From contig JBIQJI010000019.1 of assembly GCA_044507605.1 (NCBI GenBank), positions 1 to 64,000 on the forward strand: 64,000 bases of DNA, given 5' to 3'. Every line of letters starts with the position of its first letter. The first letter of the stretch is position 1. A program made the translations under genes and the position numbers. The notes below the pieces were generated by a model. It worked only from the letters and a program-made list of their open reading frames with translations. It was not told the DNA's origin and did no database searches. This document shows positions 17,190-24,746 of the stretch, piece by piece. Source of the DNA: Thermopolyspora sp044507605. GTDB lineage: Bacteria; Actinomycetota; Actinomycetes; Streptosporangiales; Streptosporangiaceae.

Positions 17190-17927
17190 TCAGCGCAGGG
17201 CGGCGAGGTGACCGGCGAAGGACTCCACCAGGCTGTCGAGCACCGCCCGCCCCTTCGCCGCCGACGCGAGCGACGGCCGTCCGATCACGCCGGATTCGGT
17301 GTAGGCGGCCATGCCGAGGGTGAGCAGGTGCGGGCGGTCGTCGGCGAGCCGGTCGGCCGTCTCGTAGCCGGGACGGACCAGGTCGGGACGGGCGTGCAGC
17401 AGCAGGGACGTCTCCAGTTCCCCGGCGTGCATGTCGCTCTGGTCGGAGGTCTCGATGCCGGCCGCCCGCCGCGCCGCCACCCACTCGGCGGCGCCGGGGA
17501 ACAGCGCCATGCGCGTGCCGTCCGCCGCGGCCTCCTGCACGACGTTGCCCAGCACGTAGTTGCCGCCGTGGCCGTTGACCAGGACCAGCCGGGTGATGCC
17601 CGATCTGCGCAGCGAGCCGGCGACGTCGCGGACGATGGCGTACAGGGTCGCGGCCGAGACGCTGACCGTCCCCGGCCAGGCCGGATGCTCGTGCTCGTGC
17701 GAGCAGGAGATCGTGACGGGCGGCAGCCGGAGCACGGGGTGCGCGGCGGCGATCGCGTCGGCCACGGCGCAGGCGACGACCGTGTCGGTGGCCAGCGGCA
17801 GGTACGGCCCGTGCTGTTCGAAGCTGCCGATGGGCAGCAGTGCCACGTCGGCGTGCCGGTCTCGTTCGTCGGTGGTCGTGGTCGTGGGCAGAACGGTGGT
17901 GGACGGCGGATGCGCGGGATTCCCCAT
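17190..17927 (-). CDS. Creatininase-family amidohydrolase
   Basis: The 245-residue product starts at ATG 17925-17927. It keeps the metal-binding set of the creatininase fold: Glu37 and His39 in IGSFEQHGPYLPLATDT with Asp48, His120 in LVNGHGGN, and the glutamates of HAGELETS (170, 172). Members hydrolyse creatinine, open amides (ArfB formamide hydrolase in archaeal flavin/F420 precursor synthesis) or peptides (MftE). No mycofactocin genes are nearby. The gene is divergent, 97 bases away, from a GTP-cyclohydrolase-II-like gene. A formamide hydrolase acting on that enzyme's pyrimidine product is therefore the most economical idea, but it is inference. Confidence 0.87.
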   Translation of the reverse strand: MGNPAHPPSTTVLPTTTTTDERDRHADVALLPIGSFEQHGPYLPLATDTVVACAVADAIAAAHPVLRLPPVTISCSHEHEHPAWPGTVSVSAATLYAIVRDVAGSLRRSGITRLVLVNGHGGNYVLGNVVQEAAADGTRMALFPGAAEWVAARRAAGIETSDQSDMHAGELETSLLLHARPDLVRPGYETADRLADDRPHLLTLGMAAYTESGVIGRPSLASAAKGRAVLDSLVESFAGHLAALR

Positions 17928-18024
17928 ATCCCGCCAGCTTCTGCCACCGCTCGTAAACTCGCAACATCGTAAGAACCGGAGCAACGATCTGTTTTCCCAC
18001 CTTTCGGACTCGGGGGAAGGTCTG

Positions 18025-18900
18025 ATGAGCCGCAAGCGGACGATCGAGGAGACGCAGATGGGTGACGACCGCAGTGCGGGTGATGGCGGACGCGGCGGTG
18101 CGGGCGAGGACCCGCCCGCCGATTCGTCCGGCGGCCCCCGCGAGGGCTCGCTCGACGATCTGCTCGGCGACGTCGCCGAGGCGGACCTGGTCACCCGCCG
18201 CGGCACGTTCCGCACGATCGCCTTCCGCGACCCCGCCGACGGGCACGAGCATCTGGCCCTCGCCTACGGCGAGCGGACGCGAGACGATGTGCTGGTGCGG
18301 GTGCACTCCGAATGCGTCACGGGCGACATCTTCCGCGCCCTGCGCTGCGAATGCGGGGAGCAGCTGGAGGCCGCGCTCGACGCGATCGTCCGCGAAGGAG
18401 GCGGCGTGCTCGTCTACCTGCGCGGCCACGAGGGCCGGGGCATCGGCCTGGTCGCCAAGGTGCGCACCCACATGCTGCAGGACTCCGGGGGCATGGACAC
18501 GGTCGACTCCGCCACGACGCTCGGCTACCCGGTGGACGCGCGCGACTTCGGCCCGGCGGCCCGGGTGCTGAAGTACCTCGGCATCCGTTCGGTGCGGCTG
18601 ATGTCCAACAACGGCGACAAGATCCGGGCGCTGGAGTCGCACGGCATCACCGTGTCGGCGCGCGTGCCGCTGCTCGCTCCCGCCACGGTGCACAACATCC
18701 GCTACCTGGTGGCCAAACGCGACCGCCTCGGCCACGACCTGCCCCACCTCGACCAGTGCGCTTCCGACCGGCCGCCCCTCGATCAGCTCCCACTCGACCG
18801 ATCCGCACTCGACCAGTCCCCGCTCGACCGTCCCGGCCGCCCGCTCCGGCCGCAACCCGCCCCGCCCGCCGAGGCGCGGCGCTGTGGCGCCGGTGGCTAG
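18025..18900 (+). CDS. GTP cyclohydrolase II-like protein with Tyr-to-His change
   Basis: The 291-residue protein is a stand-alone RibA homologue without a RibB domain. The zinc ligands are intact in HSECVTGDIFRALRCECG (Cys97, Cys108, Cys110), and RGHEGRGIGL is present. The position matching E. coli RibA Tyr105 (in KIRAYALQD) is His149 here (KVRTHMLQD), followed by Met150. From memory of published work, a S. coelicolor paralogue with Met at the corresponding switch position makes the formylated pyrimidine instead of releasing formate. A non-riboflavin role is thus likely. ATG 18025 has GGGGGAAGG upstream; ATG 18058 with GAGGAG is an alternative. The C-terminus carries LDQ/LDR repeats. It overlaps the next gene by 17 bases. 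Confidence 0.88.
   Translation: MSRKRTIEETQMGDDRSAGDGGRGGAGEDPPADSSGGPREGSLDDLLGDVAEADLVTRRGTFRTIAFRDPADGHEHLALAYGERTRDDVLVRVHSECVTGDIFRALRCECGEQLEAALDAIVREGGGVLVYLRGHEGRGIGLVAKVRTHMLQDSGGMDTVDSATTLGYPVDARDFGPAARVLKYLGIRSVRLMSNNGDKIRALESHGITVSARVPLLAPATVHNIRYLVAKRDRLGHDLPHLDQCASDRPPLDQLPLDRSALDQSPLDRPGRPLRPQPAPPAEARRCGAGG
18770..18838 (+). repeat. 15-bp repeats coding an LDQ/LDR tail
   Basis: The end of the cyclohydrolase-like gene contains four successive units of about 15 bases, each coding xxLDQ or xxLDR (PPLDQ, LPLDR, SALDQ, SPLDR). The conserved RibA domain ends before this, so the repeat forms a disordered, strain-variable-looking tail. Confidence 0.65.
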
Positions 18901-19741
18901 GCCGCCGGGCGGGGCCGGATCCCCGCAGCCTCCGGGCGACTCGCCGCGCGAGCTGGTGCTGGTCGCCAGGGAGGCCGTCGCGCGGGCGCACCGGATCATC
19001 CGCACGCGCACGCCCAGCACCGTGCGAGAAAAGGCCGAGCGCGACATCGTCACCGACGTCGATCACGCCGTCGAGGACGCCGTGCGCGGCTTCCTGGCCC
19101 GGGAGACCCCCGGCATCGGGCTGCTGGGCGAGGAGCGCGGGCACACCGGGCCGCCCGGCGACGACCTGTGGTGGGTGCTCGACCCGATCGACGGCACGGC
19201 CAACTTCGCCCGCGGCATCCCGCTCACCGCCGTGTCGCTCGCCCTCGTCCGGGGCCGCCGGGCCACGGTGGCGGTCGTCGACCTGCCGTTCCTGCGCGTC
19301 ACCTACGTCGCGGCCGAGGGCCACGGCGCGTACGCCGGCGAGGAACGCATCCGCGTGGCGGCCCCGGCGGACCTGTCCGAGGCGCTGATCTCCGTCGGCG
19401 ACTTCGCCGTCGGCCCGGACGCGGAGCCGCTCAACCGGCTGCGCATCGAGCTGCTCGCCGAGCTGGGCGCCCGGGCCCGGAAGATCCGGATGCTCGGCTC
19501 GGCGGCCATCGACCTCGCCTGGGTGGCGGAGGGCAGGCTCGACGCCTCCCTCATCCTCGCCAACGCGCCGTGGGACACCGCCGCCGGCGTGCTCCTGGTG
19601 CGCGAGGCCGGCGGGGCCGTGCTCGACCAGGACGGCACCGATCACACCACCGACTCGGCCATGACCCTCGCCGTCTGCCCCGCCCTGCGCGACCCCATCA
19701 TGGCGATCGTCGCGCGGGCCCGCGACCGGGCGGCCGGCTGA
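18884..19741 (+). CDS. Inositol monophosphatase family phosphatase
   Basis: The 285-residue product contains both signatures of Mg-dependent, Li-sensitive phosphatases: LDPIDGTANFARGIPL (about residues 99-114) with its preceding GLLGEERG, and the later APWDTAAGVLLVREAGG. DIVTDVDHAVE near residue 58 supplies another metal ligand. The family dephosphorylates inositol, histidinol, fructose bisphosphate, PAP or related small phosphates. It follows the cyclohydrolase-like gene with a 17-base overlap (GTG 18884, or GTG 18893). In this position it may remove a phosphate from the pyrimidine-ribityl or sugar phosphate intermediate, which is inference. It ends seven bases from the convergent permease gene. 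Confidence 0.88.
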   Translation: MAPVARPPGGAGSPQPPGDSPRELVLVAREAVARAHRIIRTRTPSTVREKAERDIVTDVDHAVEDAVRGFLARETPGIGLLGEERGHTGPPGDDLWWVLDPIDGTANFARGIPLTAVSLALVRGRRATVAVVDLPFLRVTYVAAEGHGAYAGEERIRVAAPADLSEALISVGDFAVGPDAEPLNRLRIELLAELGARARKIRMLGSAAIDLAWVAEGRLDASLILANAPWDTAAGVLLVREAGGAVLDQDGTDHTTDSAMTLAVCPALRDPIMAIVARARDRAAG

Positions 19742-19748
19742 GACCGGC

Positions 19749-22016
19749 TCACCGCGCCGTCATCGGCACCTGTGCCCTGGCGGCGCGGCGGGCGGGGATC
19801 AGCGCGACCAGGAGGGCCGCCGCGATCGCCGTGAGCACGGTCACGGCGAGCGTGGCGGTGCTCGGGGAGCGGCCGATGCCGGCGCCGACCCCGCTCGCGG
19901 CGCCCTGCAGGTCGATCAGCCAGGCCGACACCGAGGCGCCCGCCGCGGTGCCCAGCAGCACGCCGAGCACGACGAGCAGGCCGGTGCCGGTGACCAGGGT
20001 CGCCATGACCTGGCGCGGGGTCAGCCCCATCGCCTTCAGGACGGCCAGGTCGACGGCGTGGTCGCGCAGGCCGAGGGCGCTGGCCGTGAGCAGGTTGGCC
20101 AGGCCGATCAGGGCCAGCACGACCACCAGCGCGACGATGATCACCCGGATGATGGCCAGCCGGTCGGCGGGGTTCACCGCCTCCGACACCTCCAGCCCCT
20201 GCCGCTGCAGGCGGGCCCGCACCTGGTCGGGGTCGGCGCCGTCGCGCAGCACCAGGCCGTACATGGGCACGGGCACGGCGTCCTTGGCGGCGAGCGTGTC
20301 GATGCCGAACGACAGCACCTCGCCGTCCTGCTCGGGCTCGATCACCCGGCCCACGATGCGGACGATCAGCGGGGTGCCGCCGATGGTGACCCGCACCCTG
20401 TCGCCGACGTGCACGTCCATCAGGTCCAGCAGGCCCTGCCCGGCCACGGCCTCGCCGCGCTCGCGGAACAGCCTGCCCTCGACCACGGGAAACGGGTACG
20501 GGTCGGCCGACGTGCCGAGGGCGCGCGCCCGCACGGTGCGGGTCTGGCCCGGCACCAGCGTGTCGAGCTCCGCCCCCGGGTACGCCTTCGCCACGCCCGG
20601 GTCGGCCAGGGCCAGCCGCTGCGCGTCGAGGGCGGTGCGGCTGCCGGGACGCACCTGCAGCGCCGCCGCCTGGCCCACCATCTCGGGATGTTCGGCGAAG
20701 TCGTCGAGCGTCGCCCAGCAGCCGAGCCCGATGCTGATCATCATCATCGGCACGGCCAGGCCCGCCACGGTCAGCAGGGCGGGAGTGCGACGGGTGAAGG
20801 CGTCCCTGGCGCCGAGGACGAGGGCAGGCGGCAGCCGCACCAGCAGGGCCAGGCGGGCCAGCCTGGACAGCCGGCCCCGAGGCGGGGCGGCGGGGGCGGC
20901 GGGGATCGGCGGGGTGCGCCCGCCCCGCCACGCCGGCAGGCCGACCGCCACCAGCACGATGAGGGCGGTGCCGCCGGCGATGCCGGCCAGGGGGCCGAAC
21001 GACAGGGGCAGCACGACGGCGTCGGGCAGGGCGTACCTGGTGATGGCCCAGCCGCAGAGCAGGCCGAGCGCGAGCCCGGCCAGCCCCAGCGCGCCGTGCT
21101 CGGCGATCAGGGTGCGGGTGACCTGGGCCCTGGTGAAGCCCAGGGATTTCAGGGTGGCGATCTCGCGGAGCTGGGTGAGCACCCGGCCACCGGCGGCGTT
21201 GGCGATCGCAAGGGCCGCCGCCACCAGCCCGGCGGCGCCGAACAGCGCGAGCAGCACCCCGAGCAGCTTGTTGTCGAGCGCCATCGACGCCCGCACCTCA
21301 TGCCACGTCGACACCCGCTGCACCTGGCCGCCGAGGGTGGTGACCACGCGCTGCACGGTCAGGTCGGTCAGGTCCGGGTCGGCGAGGCGCAGCCCGGTGA
21401 CGGCTTCGCTGCGGGCGCTCTTGGGCTCCACGGTCGTGAGGGTCTCGGCCAGCACCCAGACCAGGCCGGGCGTCCACTCCGGGTAGAAGCCCTGATCGCC
21501 GCTCTCGGCCAGGCCCACCACGACCAGGCGGTGCGTCGTGCCGTCGAGCCCGGTGACGACGAAGGGGCTGCCGGGCCCGAGGCCCATGGCGCGCGCGAAC
21601 GACCGTTCGACGACGACGCCGTCGGGGTCGCGGGAGTCCAGCCAGCGCCCGTCGACCACCAGCGGCCGCCCGACGGCGGGCGGCGTGGCGGAGATCTCCT
21701 GAAGCGCCACCGGTGTCTTGGCGGCGCCGTGCAGCAGGGTCGCGGGGGCGCTGCGGTAGGGGCCGGCCACGGCCGTCACGCCGTCGACGCTCCGCAGCAC
21801 GGCGGGGTCGGGGGCGGTGGCGGTGTGGATCCAGATGTGGGCGCCGTTGCCCCGGGTGAACAGGCCGCGCCAGGGGTTGGTGCCGTCTTCCAGCAGGGTG
21901 GCGGCAGTGATCAGCGCCGCGACGATGCCGGCCACGGCGAGCACGGTGAGCAGCGCCTGGCCTCGGCGAGCCTTCAGGTCGGCCCTGATCCAGCGGCCGG
22001 CCGCTCCGAGCGCCAT
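19749..22016 (-). CDS. FtsX-type ABC transporter permease
   Basis: The 755-residue protein has an N-terminal membrane segment (TVLAVAGIVAALITAATLL), a large extracytoplasmic domain, three membrane helices about residues 245-375 and a linker. The pattern then repeats, with a helix near 420, a second extracytoplasmic domain and three C-terminal helices. This two-repeat FtsX/MacB-like layout is typical of actinobacterial exporters in lipoprotein or antimicrobial-peptide handling. REIATLKSLGFTRAQV and DLAVLKAMGLTPRQV are the paired cytoplasmic coupling motifs. The ATG at 22014-22016 starts four bases after the ATPase stop, so the genes form one operon behind padR. The substrate cannot be read from sequence. 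Confidence 0.92.
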   Translation of the reverse strand: MALGAAGRWIRADLKARRGQALLTVLAVAGIVAALITAATLLEDGTNPWRGLFTRGNGAHIWIHTATAPDPAVLRSVDGVTAVAGPYRSAPATLLHGAAKTPVALQEISATPPAVGRPLVVDGRWLDSRDPDGVVVERSFARAMGLGPGSPFVVTGLDGTTHRLVVVGLAESGDQGFYPEWTPGLVWVLAETLTTVEPKSARSEAVTGLRLADPDLTDLTVQRVVTTLGGQVQRVSTWHEVRASMALDNKLLGVLLALFGAAGLVAAALAIANAAGGRVLTQLREIATLKSLGFTRAQVTRTLIAEHGALGLAGLALGLLCGWAITRYALPDAVVLPLSFGPLAGIAGGTALIVLVAVGLPAWRGGRTPPIPAAPAAPPRGRLSRLARLALLVRLPPALVLGARDAFTRRTPALLTVAGLAVPMMMISIGLGCWATLDDFAEHPEMVGQAAALQVRPGSRTALDAQRLALADPGVAKAYPGAELDTLVPGQTRTVRARALGTSADPYPFPVVEGRLFRERGEAVAGQGLLDLMDVHVGDRVRVTIGGTPLIVRIVGRVIEPEQDGEVLSFGIDTLAAKDAVPVPMYGLVLRDGADPDQVRARLQRQGLEVSEAVNPADRLAIIRVIIVALVVVLALIGLANLLTASALGLRDHAVDLAVLKAMGLTPRQVMATLVTGTGLLVVLGVLLGTAAGASVSAWLIDLQGAASGVGAGIGRSPSTATLAVTVLTAIAAALLVALIPARRAARAQVPMTAR

Positions 22017-22020
22017 GCCG

Positions 22021-22767
22021 TCAGCCGTGCAGTTCGATGACGTCGCCCGCGCCGCCCTTGGGGCGGTGTCTCGGCGGCGCGCTATCGTCGGTGATCTGCC
22101 CGTCGACCAGGTAGACCAGCCGGTCGGCCTTGGCGGCCACGGACCCATCGTGGGTCACCAGGACGATGGTCTGCCCGTCGCGGTGCACCTGGCCGAGCAG
22201 GCCGAGCACCTGCCGGGTGCTGCGGCTGTCGAGGTTGCCGGTGGGCTCGTCGGCGATCAGCAGCCGGGGCCGGTTCGACAGGGCGCGGGCGAGGGCGACG
22301 CGCTGCTGCTCACCGCCGGACAGCTGGCCGGGCGCCGCCTCGGAGCGGTCGGTGAGGCCGAGCGCCTCCAGCAGGTCCTCGCGCCGCCGCCGGGCCTCCT
22401 TGGCCGACGACCCGGCGAGCAGCGCCGGCAGCTCCACGTTGTCGGCCACCGTCATGTTCGCGACCAGGTTGAAGAACTGGAACACGAACCCGATCTTCTC
22501 GCGGCGCAGCAGCGCCCAGCCGCTCTCGGAGAGGGTGTCGGCCCGCCTGCCGTCGATCCAGATCTCCCCGTTGGTGCGCGGATCGAGCCCGCCGATCATG
22601 TGCACGAGCGTCGACTTGCCGGAGCCGGACGGCCCCATGATGGCGACGAACTCCCCCTCCTCGACCTCGAGATCCACTCCCCGTACGGCGGGCACCGGCA
22701 CACCGGCGTTCTGATAGATCTTCTCCAGGTTGACGGTGCGCAGCACGGTGGTCACGGCCCCGGTCAC
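22021..22767 (-). CDS. ABC transporter ATPase, LolD/MacB type
   Basis: The product of about 248 residues has Walker A GPSGSGKST, Q-loop FVFQFFNLVANMT, signature LSGGEQQRVALARAL, Walker B LLIADEPTGNLDS and the switch His in VTHDG. The EPTGNLDS sequence marks the LolD/MacB/FtsE class that pairs with FtsX-like permeases, as the next gene encodes. The GTG at 22765-22767 lies too close to its GGGAGGA; GTG 22753-22755 with the same purine box is at least as likely. Only 13 bases separate it from the PadR gene, which probably controls the operon. Confidence 0.94.
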   Translation of the reverse strand: MTGAVTTVLRTVNLEKIYQNAGVPVPAVRGVDLEVEEGEFVAIMGPSGSGKSTLVHMIGGLDPRTNGEIWIDGRRADTLSESGWALLRREKIGFVFQFFNLVANMTVADNVELPALLAGSSAKEARRRREDLLEALGLTDRSEAAPGQLSGGEQQRVALARALSNRPRLLIADEPTGNLDSRSTRQVLGLLGQVHRDGQTIVLVTHDGSVAAKADRLVYLVDGQITDDSAPPRHRPKGGAGDVIELHG

Positions 22768-22780
22768 TCCTCCCGGTCGA

Positions 22781-23287
22781 TCAGACCAAGTCTTCCTGGC
22801 AGCGCTCCAGCCAGTCGAGGTCGGCCTGCAGATGCAGCATGGCCCCCTCGATCAGCAGGTGAGCGGCACGGTTGCCGGGGTCGGTGCGTTCGGCCGCGTC
22901 GTTCAGCTCGCGCATGAGACCAAGGTAATGCCGGCGCTGGCGGTTGATCAGCAGCATGCGGTCGGCGATGCCCGTCATCGGGGCGAGCACCAGCTTCATG
23001 AAGAAGTCGTCGCGGACCCTGGGCCCCTCGGTCGGCGAGTCGACCCAATTCTCCAGCGCCTCACGGCCCTGGGCGGTGAGATAGTAGACCTTCTTGTTCG
23101 GCCGGTTGCTCTGCTCGACGTCGACGGAGCGGACCAGCCCGTCCTTTTCCAACCGGCCGAGCGTGACGTAGATCTGCCCGATGTTCGGTGAAGGATACGC
23201 ACTGCCGAACGTCTGCTCCAGCGCCTGCTTGAGCTCGTACCCATGCGCCGGTTCCTTAGCGAGAAGCGCCAGCAGATGAAGCCGCAC
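22781..23287 (-). CDS. PadR-family transcriptional regulator
   Basis: The 168-residue regulator starts at GTG 23285-23287 behind GGAGG with six-base spacing. Earlier in-frame codons up to 23386 are not supported. Residues 1-80 form the PadR winged helix (LHLLALLAKEPAHGYELKQ, IGQIYVTLGRLEKDGLV). The rest is the C-terminal helical dimerisation domain (Vir_act_alpha_C type). PadR proteins usually repress an adjacent exporter and release DNA on binding a drug or small molecule. Here the exporter genes follow directly. A palindrome at 23372-23386 in its upstream region is a candidate operator. Confidence 0.92.
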   Translation of the reverse strand: MRLHLLALLAKEPAHGYELKQALEQTFGSAYPSPNIGQIYVTLGRLEKDGLVRSVDVEQSNRPNKKVYYLTAQGREALENWVDSPTEGPRVRDDFFMKLVLAPMTGIADRMLLINRQRRHYLGLMRELNDAAERTDPGNRAAHLLIEGAMLHLQADLDWLERCQEDLV

Positions 23288-23351
23288 TCCCCACCTCCCC
23301 TCTGACCTGTCGAGCGGCAGACGCGTTACAGGAGCGTTACTGGATTGTCGG

Positions 23352-23386
23352 TTGACTCCCAGATTACCGCTATGCATAACATGCAT
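23352..23386. promoter_or_regulatory. PadR-region palindrome and promoter
   Basis: ATGCAT-AAC-ATGCAT at 23372-23386 is an inverted repeat with 6-bp arms, close in character to PadR operators (ATGT-N8-ACAT type) known from other bacteria. A plus-strand -35-like TTGACT lies at 23352-23357, about 17 bases before CATAAC. The region lies between the padR operon (minus) and the sugar importer (plus), so the site could control both. Confidence 0.45.
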
Positions 23387-23436
23387 GCACAGTACCTAAC
23401 ACGTATGTAACCGAGAACCATTCCCGGAGGATTCAC

Positions 23437-24696
23437 GTGCCACGCCTGGTCCCGCTCCTGCTGGCGGCGATACTGCTGCTGGCCGGATGCTCGGGGCCCG
23501 GCACGCAGGCCGACGACGGCGGCCCGGTCGCCGACAGCGGGCCGATGACCTTCGTCGTCGGCAAGGACACCACGTCCTACTTCCAGCCGCTGCTCGACGC
23601 CTGGAACCGCGTTCATCCCGACGAACGGGTCACGATGCTGGAGCTGCCCGAGGCGGCAGACGAGCAGCGGGCCCAGATGGTCGCCAACCTGCAGGCCAAG
23701 AACGATCGCTACGACATCCTCGCGACCGACGTGATCCTCACGCCGGAGTTCGCCGAAGCCGGCTGGATCGTGCCTCTGGACCGGCGCATGTTCCCGCTGA
23801 ACACCTTCATCCCGAGCGTCGTCCAGACCGCGCTGTACAAGGGCAAGCTGTACGCGGTGCCGTACTCCAGCAACGCCGGCCTGCTCTACTACCGCAAGGA
23901 CATCCTGGACAAGGAGCACCTCAAGCCGCCCACGACCTGGGCCGAGCTCCGCGACCAGGCGACCCGGCTGAGCCGCAAGTACAAGCTGCAGGGGTACGTC
24001 GGGCAGTTCCTGCCGTACGAAGGGCTGACGGTCAACTACATGGAGGCCGTCCAGTCCGCCGGCGGGCAGCTCGTCAGTCACGACGGCACCAGAGTCACGC
24101 TCGACCCCCAGTCGGCCCGGGCCGGTCTGCAGTTCCTCGTCGACGGCCTGCGGGAAGGCTGGATCCCGCAGGAGGCCCTCTCCTACAAGGAGGAGGAGGC
24201 GCGGCTCGCCTTCCAGAACGGCAAGGTGCTGTTCGCCCGCAACTGGCCGCACGCCTACGGCCCGGCCACCCACTCCGAGCTGGCCGGCAAGTTCGCCGTC
24301 ACCCGGCTGCCCGGCCTGAACGGGCCCGGCCTCAGCTCCCTCGGCGGCTACAACCTGGCGATCAGCGCCTTCTCGAAGCGGCAGAAGTCGGCCCTGCAGT
24401 TCATCCGGTTCTTCACCAGCCCCGACATCCAGCGGCTGGTGCTGACCGAGGGGTCGTTCCCGCCCGTGCTGTCGGCCTTGTACGACGACCCGGCACTGAT
24501 CAAGCGGTATCCGTACCTGCCGGTGCTCAAACAGAGCATCGAGGCGGCCCGGCCCCGCCCCGTCAGCGCCGACTACAACCAGATCAGCTTGGTGATCTCC
24601 AGCGTCGTGTCCGACGCGCTCACCTTCAGGAAACCCGTGGCCCAGGCGGTCGACGACCTTGATCGGCAATTGCGCGAGGTCGTGCACAGCCCTTGA
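23437..24696 (+). CDS. Sugar ABC transporter substrate-binding lipoprotein 1
   Basis: The 419-residue product starts at GTG 23437 behind GGAGG. It has a lipoprotein signal peptide ending LLLAGC, with the lipidated Cys18. The mature protein is a type-1 (family 1, MalE-like) binding protein: NRVHPDERVTMLELP, DILATDVILTPEFAEAGWI, AVPYSSNAGLLYYRKDIL and the LSSLGGYNLAIS segment. The pattern is nearest to trehalose/maltose binders such as LpqY/ThuE, but the specificity is inferred. It is anchored to the outer face of the membrane. The next gene, 50 bases on, encodes a second binding protein, so the operon has two for a single permease pair. Confidence 0.88.
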   Translation: MPRLVPLLLAAILLLAGCSGPGTQADDGGPVADSGPMTFVVGKDTTSYFQPLLDAWNRVHPDERVTMLELPEAADEQRAQMVANLQAKNDRYDILATDVILTPEFAEAGWIVPLDRRMFPLNTFIPSVVQTALYKGKLYAVPYSSNAGLLYYRKDILDKEHLKPPTTWAELRDQATRLSRKYKLQGYVGQFLPYEGLTVNYMEAVQSAGGQLVSHDGTRVTLDPQSARAGLQFLVDGLREGWIPQEALSYKEEEARLAFQNGKVLFARNWPHAYGPATHSELAGKFAVTRLPGLNGPGLSSLGGYNLAISAFSKRQKSALQFIRFFTSPDIQRLVLTEGSFPPVLSALYDDPALIKRYPYLPVLKQSIEAARPRPVSADYNQISLVISSVVSDALTFRKPVAQAVDDLDRQLREVVHSP

Positions 24697-24746
24697 TCCG
24701 CGGGGGTAACACCATCGACTCGGGGGAAGAAAGCAGGAGGTAGATC

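Noticed and set aside
22781..23386. Longer PadR start at 23386
   Set aside because: The additional N-terminal residues are not part of the PadR fold, and GGAGG with ideal spacing marks GTG 23287; the extension also covers the operator-like palindrome.
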